The notes: generated by a model not told the origin, from the sequence alone. A stretch of DNA of 15,681 nucleotides from an uncultured Collinsella sp. (GCA_900542125.1 UQMO01000057.1:1-15681); one strand, 5' to 3'; positions 6,633 to 14,432 are shown, counted from the first letter of the stretch. Numbers and translations are program-made.

Positions 6633-6962
6633 CTACGCGAGTTTCTTAAAGAAGCAGGTACGGTTGCCGGTGTGGCAGGCCGGACCCGGCGAGTCGACCT
6701 TGACCAGCAGCGTATCGCTATCGCAGTCGGCCCAGAGCTCCTTGACCTCCTGCATATTGCCGCTCGTCGCGCCCTTATTCCAGAGCTCCTGGCGACTGCG
6801 GCTCCAAAACCACGTGGTCCCGGTCTTGAGCGTCAGCCCCACCGATTCCTCGTTCATCCAAGCAACCATAAGCACCTCGCTGGTGTCATATTGCTGAACC
6901 ACACAGGGAATGAGCCCACAGTCGTCGTATTTAAGTTCTGCCGCGGTTGTCACTTGCTCCAT
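6633..6962 (-). CDS. hisI: Phosphoribosyl-AMP cyclohydrolase HisI
   Basis: A 109-residue zinc enzyme that opens the adenine ring of phosphoribosyl-AMP (third step). The signature SRSRQELWNKGATSGN (54-69) is followed by DCDSD (79-83), which binds Mg and zinc, and by the other zinc Cys residues C96 (GPACHTGN) and C103. The ATG at 6962 abuts the hisF stop directly (TAAATG). The ribosome site is weak for this genome, so HisI is probably translated by coupling to hisF. Confidence 0.97.
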   Translation of the reverse strand: MEQVTTAAELKYDDCGLIPCVVQQYDTSEVLMVAWMNEESVGLTLKTGTTWFWSRSRQELWNKGATSGNMQEVKELWADCDSDTLLVKVDSPGPACHTGNRTCFFKKLA

Positions 6963-7745
6963 TTAGAAGTCCAATCTCACGGGGATTCCCTGGCTAGCCA
7001 TGTATTCTTTGACTTCGCGAATGCTGAAGGTTCCAAAGTGAAAGACGCTGGCCGCCAGTACGGCGTCGGCCTCGCCCTCGATCACGCCCTCGGCAAAATG
7101 CTCGAGCGTGCCCACGCCGCCGCTCGCGATGACGGGGATTGGCACCGCACGGGCCACGGCACGGGTGAGTGCCAGGTCGAAGCCAGCCTTGGTGCCGTCG
7201 CGATCCATGCTGGTGAGCAAGATCTCACCGGCGCCGCGACGAGCCGCTTCCTCGGCCCACGCCACCGCATCGATACCCGTGGCGTTGCGACCGCCCGCCG
7301 TGAAGACCTCCCACTTGTCGGCACCGGATGCGCCGGGCAGGCCCACACGCTTGGCATCAATCGCCACGACCACGGCCTGGCTGCCAAACGCCGCGGCAGC
7401 CTGGCTAATCAGCGACGGATCGCGCACGGCGGCAGAGTTGAGCGACACCTTGTCGGCACCGGCGGCAACCATGGTGCGCATGCCCGCCAGGTCGCGAAAG
7501 CCGCCGCCCACGGTATAGGGAATAGCGAGCTCCTCGGCCGCATGCGCCGCCATCTCGATGGTCGTCGCTCGGTTGTCGCTCGTCGCGGTAATGTCCAAAA
7601 ATACGACCTCGTCCGCACCCTCGCGGTCGTAGGCACGGGCCAGCTCCACCGGGTCGCCCGCATCGCGCAGGCTCACAAAGTTGACGCCCTTGACCACGCG
7701 GCCGTCCTTGACGTCCAAGCAGGGAATCACGCGTTTGGTAAGCAT
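6963..7745 (-). CDS. hisF: Imidazole glycerol phosphate synthase cyclase subunit HisF
   Basis: A complete 260-residue (beta/alpha)8 barrel. With HisH it turns PRFAR plus ammonia into imidazole glycerol phosphate and AICAR. Catalytic Asp residues are D11 (IPCLDVKDGRVVKG) and D130 (VVVAIDAKR); phosphate-binding loops VGGGFR (79-84) and ASGGVGT (207-213) are intact, and the C-terminal VRLDF end is typical. The ATG at 7745 follows GGGGAGGAG and starts three bases after the hisA stop. No changes in key residues are seen. Confidence 0.98.
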   Translation of the reverse strand: MLTKRVIPCLDVKDGRVVKGVNFVSLRDAGDPVELARAYDREGADEVVFLDITATSDNRATTIEMAAHAAEELAIPYTVGGGFRDLAGMRTMVAAGADKVSLNSAAVRDPSLISQAAAAFGSQAVVVAIDAKRVGLPGASGADKWEVFTAGGRNATGIDAVAWAEEAARRGAGEILLTSMDRDGTKAGFDLALTRAVARAVPIPVIASGGVGTLEHFAEGVIEGEADAVLAASVFHFGTFSIREVKEYMASQGIPVRLDF

Positions 7746-7748
7746 GGG

Positions 7749-8492
7749 CTACTCCTCCCCTCGGGCGGCGGCCAGCGCCTGGGCCAGCGTAAAATTGCCC
7801 TCGTAGAGCGCACGGCCGGTAATGGCGCCCTCGATGGCATCCTCGCCCACCGCGGCCAGTGCGCGGATATCGTCGAGCGTCGAGATGCCGCCCGAAGCCA
7901 CGACGGGAAAGCCCGCGACCTGCGCCACATGGCGATATGCTGCCACGTCGATGCCCGTCTGCATGCCGTCGCGCGCGATATCGGTATAGACCAGGTGTTT
8001 AAAGCCCAGCTCGGTGAGCTGCGCCACGGCGTCGTCGAGTGCCACGCCCGCGCCGTCACGCCAGCCGTTCACCTTGACCTGACCGTCGCGTGCGGCAATG
8101 TCTGCCACCAGCAACTCGCCAAAGCCTTGGGCCGCCACCTCGGCAAAACCCGGCTCGGTCACCAGCACGGTACCTAGTGCGATGCGGCGAGCACCGTAGC
8201 CGGCCAGCTCGTCGATGCGCGCGAGCGAGCGGACGCCACCGCCCACGTCCACGGACAGACCGTCGACGCCGCAGATGGCCTTGATCGCCGCCGAGTTGGC
8301 GGCGCACGCGTCCTCGTCCTCGCCAAAGGCGGCGGACAGGTCGACGACGTGCACCCAGTTCGCGCCCTGCTCGGCAAACGAGCGGGCGACGGCCACGGGA
8401 TCGTCGGAATATACCTTGCAGCGGCTGCGGTCGCCGCGCTCCAGGCGCACGACCTTGCCGCCGATCAAATCGATTGCGGGAAACAGGATCAT
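7749..8492 (-). CDS. hisA: ProFAR isomerase HisA
   Basis: A 247-residue barrel enzyme that performs the Amadori rearrangement of ProFAR to PRFAR (fourth step). D8 (FPAIDLIGGKVVRL) is the general base and D131 (VADIAARDG) or T170-D171 (VYTDIARDG) complete the site; DVGGGVRS (82-89) and ASGGIST bind phosphates. The ATG overlaps the hisH stop by four bases (ATGA) and has GAGGAGG inside hisH. In some actinobacteria the same enzyme (PriA) also serves tryptophan synthesis as TrpF. Sequence alone does not decide this, though its place inside a full his operon makes ordinary HisA the default. Confidence 0.96.
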   Translation of the reverse strand: MILFPAIDLIGGKVVRLERGDRSRCKVYSDDPVAVARSFAEQGANWVHVVDLSAAFGEDEDACAANSAAIKAICGVDGLSVDVGGGVRSLARIDELAGYGARRIALGTVLVTEPGFAEVAAQGFGELLVADIAARDGQVKVNGWRDGAGVALDDAVAQLTELGFKHLVYTDIARDGMQTGIDVAAYRHVAQVAGFPVVASGGISTLDDIRALAAVGEDAIEGAITGRALYEGNFTLAQALAAARGEE

Positions 8493-9190
8493 CTGCCAAC
8501 CTCCTCGACGATGCTCACGAAGTTCTTAAGGATGCGCTGACCCAGCGCGGAGGATTTCTCGGGATGGAACTGGCAGCCCCACACGTTGCCGTGGCGCACG
8601 ATGCACGGGAAGCTCCGCGTGTAGTGCGTGCGTGCCAAGACATCGGCGGCATCGGCATCGTCGGTCACCGCGTAGCTGTGGGTGAAGTACATATTGGTGC
8701 CCTCGGCAAAACCGGTAAGCAGTGGATCGGCCGCGCCGGCAGGCGTCATGTGCACCTGATCCCAGCCCACATGCGGGACCTTCAGACGGCTCGACTCCAG
8801 GCGCGTACACGAGCCGCGCATGATGCCCAGGCCATCGACCCAGGGGCCGCCGGCCTGCTCAGAGGCACCCTCGTCCGCGTCCGCACCCTCGTCCGCCGGT
8901 ACGCCCTCGTTGCCGCGCTCAAAAACCAGCTGAAGGCCCAGGCAGATGCCGAGCAACGGAGTTCCGGCGGCAACGGCGTCGAGCACCGCGTCCGCCTCGC
9001 CGCTCTCGCGCATAAAGGCAATCGCGTCGTAGAACGCACCCACGCCCGGGATGACCAGGCCGTCGGCGTTGCGGATCTGCTCCGGATCGTCCGATGTGCA
9101 GGCGGCAGCACCGGCGCGCGCGAGCCCGCGCACGACGCTCGACAAGTTGCCCTTGTGGTAGTCGACCACCACGATCTTCGGTTCGCCCAC
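8489..9190 (-). CDS. hisH: Imidazole glycerol phosphate synthase glutaminase subunit HisH
   Basis: A 233-residue class I glutamine amidotransferase that supplies ammonia to HisF. The triad is C83 (GICLGLQLVF), H209 and E211 (QFHPEKS); IPGVGAF (47-53) gives the oxyanion strand. The start is GTG at 9190, chosen because GGGAGGG lies five bases upstream and the protein then begins with the usual IVVVDYHKGN strand. The frame runs on to 9280, but those codons cross the intergenic repeat. Residues about 93-115 form an extra acidic, Glu/Asp/Ala/Gly-rich loop not usual in HisH. The gap of 137 bases to hisB, filled by the repeat at 9215-9329, is the largest in the operon. Confidence 0.96.
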   Translation of the reverse strand: MGEPKIVVVDYHKGNLSSVVRGLARAGAAACTSDDPEQIRNADGLVIPGVGAFYDAIAFMRESGEADAVLDAVAAGTPLLGICLGLQLVFERGNEGVPADEGADADEGASEQAGGPWVDGLGIMRGSCTRLESSRLKVPHVGWDQVHMTPAGAADPLLTGFAEGTNMYFTHSYAVTDDADAADVLARTHYTRSFPCIVRHGNVWGCQFHPEKSSALGQRILKNFVSIVEEVGR

Positions 9191-9214
9191 GCGACCCTCC
9201 CTTATCTCATTCAA

Positions 9215-9329
9215 AACCTGCCAAAAAGGGACAGGTTTATTTTGGTCGGTTAAACGTTCACCCACCGTATGAGACAGCATTTCCGCAGATAAAACCTGCC
9301 AAAATAAACCTGTCCCTTTTTGGCAGGTT
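9215..9329. repeat. Nested GGGAC-core palindrome between hisB and hisH (element B)
   Basis: Arms 9215-9251 and 9293-9329 are inverted copies with 35 of 37 positions identical, separated by 41 bases. Each arm is also a hairpin: the right arm has a perfect 12-bp stem, AACCTGCCAAAA with TTTTGGCAGGTT, around a loop containing CCTGTCCC; the left arm has the same stem with two mismatches. The right arm ends inside the hisB stop codon (TAACC on the minus strand), and the left arm stops 25 bases before the hisH GTG. The whole element lies within the his mRNA, where it could form one very long stem or two short ones. The core AAAAAGGGACAGGTTT parallels element A. Confidence 0.92.
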
Positions 9330-9915
9330 ACAGTGAGCCCTTGGTGCTGGGGATGCCCTGCACGCGGGGATCGAGCTCGCAGGCGTGGCGCATCGTGCGG
9401 CCCACGGCCTTAAAGGCGGCCTCGATAATGTGGTGCGAATTGCCGCCCGCCAGCTCGCGCACGTGCAGCGTTAGTTTGGCATCGCGCGCGAAGGCATAGA
9501 AGAACTCGACGGCTAGCTCAGTATCGAAGCTGCCCACGCGCTCGGTCGGTACGGGCAGCTCGCAGTAGGCCTGGCCACGGCCCGAGATATCCACGGCAGC
9601 CATCACGAGCGTCTCATCCATGGCGATCGCCGCGTCGGCAAAGCGCGTAATACCCGCCTTGTCGCCCAGCGCTTGGCAAAACGCCTCACCCAGCACGATG
9701 CCCGTATCCTCGACGGTGTGGTGCGCGTCGACTTCCACGTCGCCCACCGCATGCACCGTCAAATCGAACAGACCATGGCGTCCAAAGGCGTTGAGCATGT
9801 GGTCGAAAAACGGCACGCCGGTCGAGATATCGCACGCACCGGTTCCATCCAGGTCGAGTTTGACGACAATATCGGTCTCCCCCGTCTTACGGGTTACCTC
9901 GGCATAACGGCCCAT
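9328..9915 (-). CDS. hisB: Imidazoleglycerol-phosphate dehydratase HisB
   Basis: A 195-residue monofunctional dehydratase that converts imidazole glycerol phosphate to imidazole acetol phosphate. The manganese-binding repeats are visible: FFDHML (36-41) with HHTVED (65-70) in the first half, and NSHHIIEAAFKA (159-170) in the second. The C-terminal IPSTKGSL is the usual end. There is no N-terminal HAD phosphatase domain as in enterobacterial HisB, so histidinol phosphatase must come from another gene (see 5237-6148). The ATG at 9915 abuts the hisC stop and has AAGGAGGAG upstream. Its TAA stop is shared with the end of the intergenic palindrome. Confidence 0.98.
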   Translation of the reverse strand: MGRYAEVTRKTGETDIVVKLDLDGTGACDISTGVPFFDHMLNAFGRHGLFDLTVHAVGDVEVDAHHTVEDTGIVLGEAFCQALGDKAGITRFADAAIAMDETLVMAAVDISGRGQAYCELPVPTERVGSFDTELAVEFFYAFARDAKLTLHVRELAGGNSHHIIEAAFKAVGRTMRHACELDPRVQGIPSTKGSL

Positions 9916-11031
9916 CTACATCTCCTCCTTCACCAGCGCGGCAAACGCGGCCAGCACCTCGTCGTTTTCCTGCGGCGTGCCCACGGTAACGCGCAGACAG
10001 TCCGCAAGCCCCGGCGCGTAACTAAAGTCGCGCACCAAAATCGAGTACTCGTCGCGCAAACGCTCGCGCACGCGCGTAGCATGCGGCGTGCGCACGAGCA
10101 CAAAGTTCGCCGCGCTCGACCATGCCTCCACGGGCATGCCCTCGGCAGCCATCGCGCGCAGGGCGCACAGCTCACGCTCGCGCTCGAATGCAACCTGCGC
10201 CACCACGGGCGCGTACGCATCGCGGGCACGCACGCAGGCAAGCGCCGCCGCCTGGCTCAGCACATTGACCGAGTAGATCTGGCGAATCGCCGCGAACACG
10301 TCGATGACCTCGGGCGCCGCGATCACATAACCCAGACGCGTACCGGCAGCGCCAAACGCCTTGGACAACGTATGCAGAATCACCAGGCTGGGATGCTCGG
10401 CGATAAGCCCCTGCGCCGTGGTGGCCGCACCAAACGAATCGTCGGCAAACTCAACGTAGGCCTCGTCGACCATGACCATGCCGGGACACGCATCGCACAG
10501 CGCCGCGACAAAGTCGAGCGGCGCCACATCACCCGTGGGGTTATTGGGCGAGGTCACGATTGCCAGGTTGCACTCGGGCGCCGCCGCAAGCACGGCTGCC
10601 TGGTCGAGCTCAAAGGTCGCCGGGTCGCGCCACACGTCGCGCACCTCGGTCTGGCAGAGCGACGCAAAGAACGCGTACTCGCTAAAGCACGGCGGGCAGT
10701 TGAGCAGGGTCCGTCCCGCGCCGCCAAACGCCAACAGGTAGTTATAGAGCAGCTCGTCGCCGCCGTTGCCCACGCAGATGTTCTCGCGCGTCGCGCCATG
10801 CCAGGCAGCAAGCTCGTCACGCAGGTCGTTAGACATTGGATCGGGATAGCGGTTGAGCGGCATGGCAGCCAGGGCGGCGTCGACCGCCTCGCGCACGCCG
10901 GCCGGCACGGGATAGGTGTTCTCGTTGGCCGAAAGGTTGATGCGCGTGGGCGTAAAGTTGGGATCGTAGGGCTCAATGCCGGCCAAGTAGGGCTGGACGA
11001 GCTCCTTCATGCGGGGCGTCAGCTCGGCCAT
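9916..11031 (-). CDS. hisC: Histidinol-phosphate aminotransferase HisC
   Basis: A 371-residue class I/II PLP aminotransferase, which transfers an amino group from glutamate to imidazole acetol phosphate. Visible family landmarks are INLSANENTYPVP (31-43), VGNGGDELL (87-95), TSPNNPTG (160-167), DEAYVEF (189-195) and the PLP lysine K224 in HTLSKAFGAAGTRLGY, with R345 in CLRVTVG for substrate carboxylate. The start at 11031 was chosen because AAGGAGG precedes it and it lies one base after the hisD stop; the frame is open to 11100, but inside hisD. Nothing is unusual in the sequence. Confidence 0.97.
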   Translation of the reverse strand: MAELTPRMKELVQPYLAGIEPYDPNFTPTRINLSANENTYPVPAGVREAVDAALAAMPLNRYPDPMSNDLRDELAAWHGATRENICVGNGGDELLYNYLLAFGGAGRTLLNCPPCFSEYAFFASLCQTEVRDVWRDPATFELDQAAVLAAAPECNLAIVTSPNNPTGDVAPLDFVAALCDACPGMVMVDEAYVEFADDSFGAATTAQGLIAEHPSLVILHTLSKAFGAAGTRLGYVIAAPEVIDVFAAIRQIYSVNVLSQAAALACVRARDAYAPVVAQVAFERERELCALRAMAAEGMPVEAWSSAANFVLVRTPHATRVRERLRDEYSILVRDFSYAPGLADCLRVTVGTPQENDEVLAAFAALVKEEM

Positions 11032-11032
11032 A

Positions 11033-12469
11033 TTAGGCCTCCTTGCCAGTCGCACCAACGCCATCCGCGCCCGCAGCCGGCAGGTCCACGCCCTCGGCAA
11101 CCGTCGCCACGGCGTCGCCCGGCCAGGCGACCTTGGTCAGGTCGGCCGCGGCCAGAGACTCGGCGCTCACGGCATCCTCGCCCTGCTCCAATACGCGGCG
11201 GCGCAGTGCGGCGGAAAGCGCGTGTGCCCACAGGCCCTCGGCCTCGGCCAGGCGCTGCGTAGCGGGAGCATCGGAGAGCAGGCCCTCGGGTGTATAGCAA
11301 ATGACACTCGAGCGCTTGACGAACTCCTCCACCGAAAGCGGGTTGGAGAACATGGCCGTGCCGCCGGTCGGCAGCGTGTGGTTGGGGCCGGCGACGTAAT
11401 CGCCGAGCGGCTCGGAGCTCCAGGCACCCACAAAGATGGCGCCGGCGTTGCAAATTCCGCCGAGCAGGCCCATCGCGTCCTTGCAGTGCAGCTCCAGGTG
11501 CTCGGGCGCCACGATGTTCACGGCCTCGACGGCGGCGACCATATCAGCGGCCACTACGATGGTGCCTTCGTTGTCGAGCGAGGCACGCGTGATCTCGGCG
11601 CGCGGCGACTGCGCCACCAGAATATCGATACCCGCCTCGACCTCGCGCGCAAACTGCTCATCGCAGGTCACCAAATAGCAGGCAGCCAGCGGATCGTGCT
11701 CGGCCTGGGCCATCAGGTCGGCCGCGACCACCATGGGTTTGGCGGTGGCGTCGGCCAGCACACAGACCTCGGACGGGCCGGCGACCATGTCGATACCCAC
11801 GTCGCCCGACACGATCTGCTTGGCCGCCGCAACAAAGGCGTTACCCGGGCCGGTGATTTTGTCGACGCGCGGAATGGTCTCGGTACCGTATGCCAGCGCG
11901 GCCACGGCCTGGGCGCCGCCCACCATATAAATATCGTCCACGCCGCCGAGCTTTGCCGCGGCGAGCGTGTAGGGGCTGATCAGGCCGTCTTTTTGCGGCG
12001 GGGTCACCATGACCACGCGTTTAACGCCGGCGACCTTGGCGGGAATGGCATTCATAAGCACCGTGGAGGGATACTGTGCGCGACCGCCCGGCACGTAGAT
12101 GCCGGCCGCCGCGAGCGGGGTCACTTTAACGCCGAGCATCGTGCCGTCCGGGCGCGTGGTAAACCAGCTCTGCTCGACCTCGCGCTGGTGGAACTCACGA
12201 ATCTGGCGCGCGGCCTTCTCGAGCGCGGCGACAAAGGCCGGATCGAGGCCTTCGAGCGCGGCATCGACCTGCTCTTGCGGCAGACGGAAGCTCTGCAGCT
12301 CGACACCGTCAAAACGCTGACAGTAATCGCGCACCGCGGCATCGCCGTTGGCGCGCACGTTAGCCACGATATCGCGGGCGGCGTCGACGATGCTTTGCGG
12401 CAGCACACCCTTGCGGTTGAGCTGGTTGGTAACGAGGCGCTCACCGGGAGCAAGCTTGATGGTCTTCAT
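11033..12469 (-). CDS. hisD: Histidinol dehydrogenase HisD
   Basis: A 478-residue zinc enzyme that oxidises histidinol to histidine in two NAD steps, the last reactions of the pathway. The signature MVAGPSEVCVLADATAKP (228-245) is intact. Expected zinc ligands are Q255 and H258 (AQAEHDP), D357 (PLGDYVAGPNH) and H416 (EGLWAHALS); catalytic E323-H324 lie in APEHLEL. The core ends near residue 430, and about 48 more Ala/Gly/Asp-rich residues follow, longer than the usual end of about 430-440. The ATG at 12469 has a modest AGGGGAT site. It is preceded by a 105-base spacer after hisZG that carries a terminator-like hairpin. Confidence 0.98.
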   Translation of the reverse strand: MKTIKLAPGERLVTNQLNRKGVLPQSIVDAARDIVANVRANGDAAVRDYCQRFDGVELQSFRLPQEQVDAALEGLDPAFVAALEKAARQIREFHQREVEQSWFTTRPDGTMLGVKVTPLAAAGIYVPGGRAQYPSTVLMNAIPAKVAGVKRVVMVTPPQKDGLISPYTLAAAKLGGVDDIYMVGGAQAVAALAYGTETIPRVDKITGPGNAFVAAAKQIVSGDVGIDMVAGPSEVCVLADATAKPMVVAADLMAQAEHDPLAACYLVTCDEQFAREVEAGIDILVAQSPRAEITRASLDNEGTIVVAADMVAAVEAVNIVAPEHLELHCKDAMGLLGGICNAGAIFVGAWSSEPLGDYVAGPNHTLPTGGTAMFSNPLSVEEFVKRSSVICYTPEGLLSDAPATQRLAEAEGLWAHALSAALRRRVLEQGEDAVSAESLAAADLTKVAWPGDAVATVAEGVDLPAAGADGVGATGKEA

Positions 12470-12502
12470 ATCGGAATCCCCTATCGGTCGAGGTTGAGTT
12501 CG

Positions 12503-12537
12503 AAAAACGAGAGGCCGGGCGGCGGCGCCAATCGGCC
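12503..12537 (-). terminator. Terminator-like hairpin between hisZG and hisD
   Basis: On the minus strand GGCCG, a three-base bulge (ATT), GGCG, a four-base loop, CGCC and CGGCC make a nine-pair GC-rich stem (12537-12513). After five bases comes TTTTT (12507-12503). The distance between stem and U-tract makes it a poor terminator, but it could cause partial termination or pausing after the first his gene. It sits in the 105-base spacer, one of only two long gaps in the operon. Confidence 0.4.
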
Positions 12538-12574
12538 CGCAGCCCAGACGTTGGGACGCCCGTGCGTGCTCGCG

Positions 12575-14290
12575 CTATTGTGCCGAGCCCGCAACGGGCT
12601 CAAAATGCTTGTCCTTCACGGCCGCTGCCAAGCGATCTGCCAGATTACGCACGCGCGGATCCAGGCGCGCAGCACCCGGGTTGACGAAGAAGCGGGCCGT
12701 ACAGTCCATAATGCGACCGGTGATGACCAGGTCGTTGTCGCGCAGCGTGGCGCCCGTGGCGGTAATATCCACGATGCGATCAGTCATGCCGACGATGGGG
12801 CCCAACTCGATGTTGCCGTGCAGCGAAACGATGTCGGCGTTCACGCCGCGCTCGGCATACCATGCACCCGCGATGCGCGGATACTTGGTGGCCACGCGAA
12901 GCGACCCGCGGCGAGTATAGTTGCGCTCGGCCTGACCGGCGCGCCATGCGGGCTCCGCCTCGATAAAGGTGCACAGGCCATAGCCCAGGTCGACCAGCTG
13001 CAGCAGGTTGAGGTCTGCCTCGATGAGCGAGTCCCAACCGCAGATGCCGCAATCGGCACCACCGCAGCCCACAAAGGCAGGCGCATCGCTGGGACGCACG
13101 ATGACAAACTCGATATCGCCGACCGCGCCCTCGCCGGCACGCGTGTCGCGGCCGCGCACGATCAGGTGACGGCCGGGGTCACGCAGCTCGGAGACGTCCA
13201 GGCCCGCGATCTCAAGCACGTCGAGCGTGTCGGCCTTAAGCGAGCCCTTGGGCACGGCAATGCGCAGCGGGCCCTCGGCGCCACGGCCCACGGCGTGGTC
13301 GCCATCGGAAGCGGCATCCTCGGCCGAGGTGCGCGCGGCCTCCAGGCGCTCGAGCGAAAAGGCGAAGCCCGCCGCCGGCACCTCGATACCGTCGCCAAAT
13401 GCGCCGGTGAAGATGGAGTCATAGCGACCGCCCGAGCCCACCGGATCGGGCAGGCCGCCGGCATAGGCCTTAAAGACCAGGCCCGTGTAGTAATCGAAAG
13501 AGTTCATGATGGAGAAGTCGAATGACAGCACCTGGGCGTCCTCGGGTGCCAGGCCCTCGACCAGGGCACGCAGCTCGCGCGTCAGCGGCGCGACAATACC
13601 GGCGGCCTCCAGCAGCGCGTCCACGCGGTCGAGCACCTCGGCACCGCCGTGCAAACGCGGCAGCTCGCTAATGGCGGCCTTGACGGCATCGGACTCGGTG
13701 CTTGCCGCCACGCGGGCATCGAGGCCCACAAAGTCGTTGGCGTGCACGCAGCGCAGGGCCTCAGCGGCCAGCTCGCGATCCTCACACGCCGCGAGCAGCT
13801 CCTTAAACGGACGCACGCTACCCGCGATAATGTGCGCATCGGGAAGTGCCAGCTTGCGCACCGCCTCGGCCACGAGCGAGACGATCTCGACATCGCCCGC
13901 GGTATCGCCCGCACCGATAAGCTCAAAGCCCAGCTGTGTAAACTGGCGCGAGCCACCGGCATTGCGCTGACACTCGCGAACCACCGGCGCCTCGTAGCGA
14001 AGGCGTAGGGGCAGGTCGGCCGCGCGCATGCGGGTCGAAACCAGACGCACGATCGGCAATGTGTTGTCGGAACGGACCACCAGCAGGCGGCCGTCATCGT
14101 CAAAGAGCTTAAACGGCGTGTCCGCAATGCGGCCGCCTTCCTCGAGCGAACCCTTGTCCTCGAGCAGCGGCGTCTCGACCGGAAGGTAATGATGCTCCCT
14201 GAAGCAGCCCTTCACCGTCAGTGCAATCTCCTCGCGCGCCTGAGCCTCCTCGGGCAATATGTCCCGGAATCCCCACGGTGTGGCCGTCAT
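12575..14290 (-). CDS. hisG: HisZ-HisG fusion: ATP phosphoribosyltransferase with its regulatory domain
   Basis: One 571-residue chain. Residues 1-320 are HisZ, the catalytically inactive histidyl-tRNA-synthetase-like regulatory partner: GFRDILPEEA (7-16), RQFTQLGFELIGAG (115-128), SFDYYTGLVF (264-273), GSGGRYDSI (285-293) and AAGFAFSLERL (306-316). Residues about 321-340 are a polar Ala/Asp/Gly linker. Residues 341-571 are short-form HisG, which joins ATP and PRPP in the first committed step: LRIAVPKGSL (342-351), VIVRPSDAP (396-404), LRVATKYPRIA (464-474), VSLHGNIELGP (488-498) and the PRPP loop DITATGATLRDNDL (508-521). Short HisG normally needs a separate HisZ for activity and histidine feedback. 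The frame has no break and no internal start with a clear ribosome site at the junction near 13270. The start has GAGGAGG upstream and leads the operon. Confidence 0.95.
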   Translation of the reverse strand: MTATPWGFRDILPEEAQAREEIALTVKGCFREHHYLPVETPLLEDKGSLEEGGRIADTPFKLFDDDGRLLVVRSDNTLPIVRLVSTRMRAADLPLRLRYEAPVVRECQRNAGGSRQFTQLGFELIGAGDTAGDVEIVSLVAEAVRKLALPDAHIIAGSVRPFKELLAACEDRELAAEALRCVHANDFVGLDARVAASTESDAVKAAISELPRLHGGAEVLDRVDALLEAAGIVAPLTRELRALVEGLAPEDAQVLSFDFSIMNSFDYYTGLVFKAYAGGLPDPVGSGGRYDSIFTGAFGDGIEVPAAGFAFSLERLEAARTSAEDAASDGDHAVGRGAEGPLRIAVPKGSLKADTLDVLEIAGLDVSELRDPGRHLIVRGRDTRAGEGAVGDIEFVIVRPSDAPAFVGCGGADCGICGWDSLIEADLNLLQLVDLGYGLCTFIEAEPAWRAGQAERNYTRRGSLRVATKYPRIAGAWYAERGVNADIVSLHGNIELGPIVGMTDRIVDITATGATLRDNDLVITGRIMDCTARFFVNPGAARLDPRVRNLADRLAAAVKDKHFEPVAGSAQ

Positions 14291-14325
14291 CTGGTGAGCC
14301 TCCTCATGCTGTGTTTCGTATGGAA

Positions 14326-14357
14326 CAGAAGACCGGCATAGCTCCGCCGGTCTTCTG
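14326..14357 (-). promoter_or_regulatory. 12-bp hairpin in the his leader
   Basis: CAGAAGACCGGC (14326-14337) pairs perfectly with GCCGGTCTTCTG (14346-14357) around an eight-base loop. It ends 35 bases before the hisZG ATG. On the minus strand it is followed by TTCCATACG, with no U-tract, so it is not a plain terminator. It could be a leader structure, an operator or the end of an unseen upstream transcript. No T-box-like motif or His-codon run accompanies it. Confidence 0.55.
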
Positions 14358-14432
14358 GGTACTTTAGCATACTAGAGTGTTTGCGGGGAGAATCGTCCTC
14401 CTCGGCTCATAGCGTATTCATTTGGAAACATA

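Noticed and set aside
9191..9280. Upstream ATG start for HisH at 9280
   Set aside because: The added residues cross the intergenic palindrome and have no family match, while GTG at 9190 has a strong ribosome site and gives the normal N-terminus.
11009..13525. Open plus-strand frame of more than 800 codons opposite hisD and hisZG
   Set aside because: Its product is a low-complexity Arg/His/Gly/Ala-rich string with no motif, and the opposite strand encodes two complete enzymes. The frames at 6573-8177 and 9673-11262 are rejected for the same reason.
12575..14290. Possibility that hisZ and hisG are two genes read as one by a sequencing error
   Set aside because: Both domains are in the same continuous frame with a plausible linker, no stop or clear internal ribosome site at the junction, and intact motifs on both sides; an error joining them by chance is unlikely, though reads should confirm.
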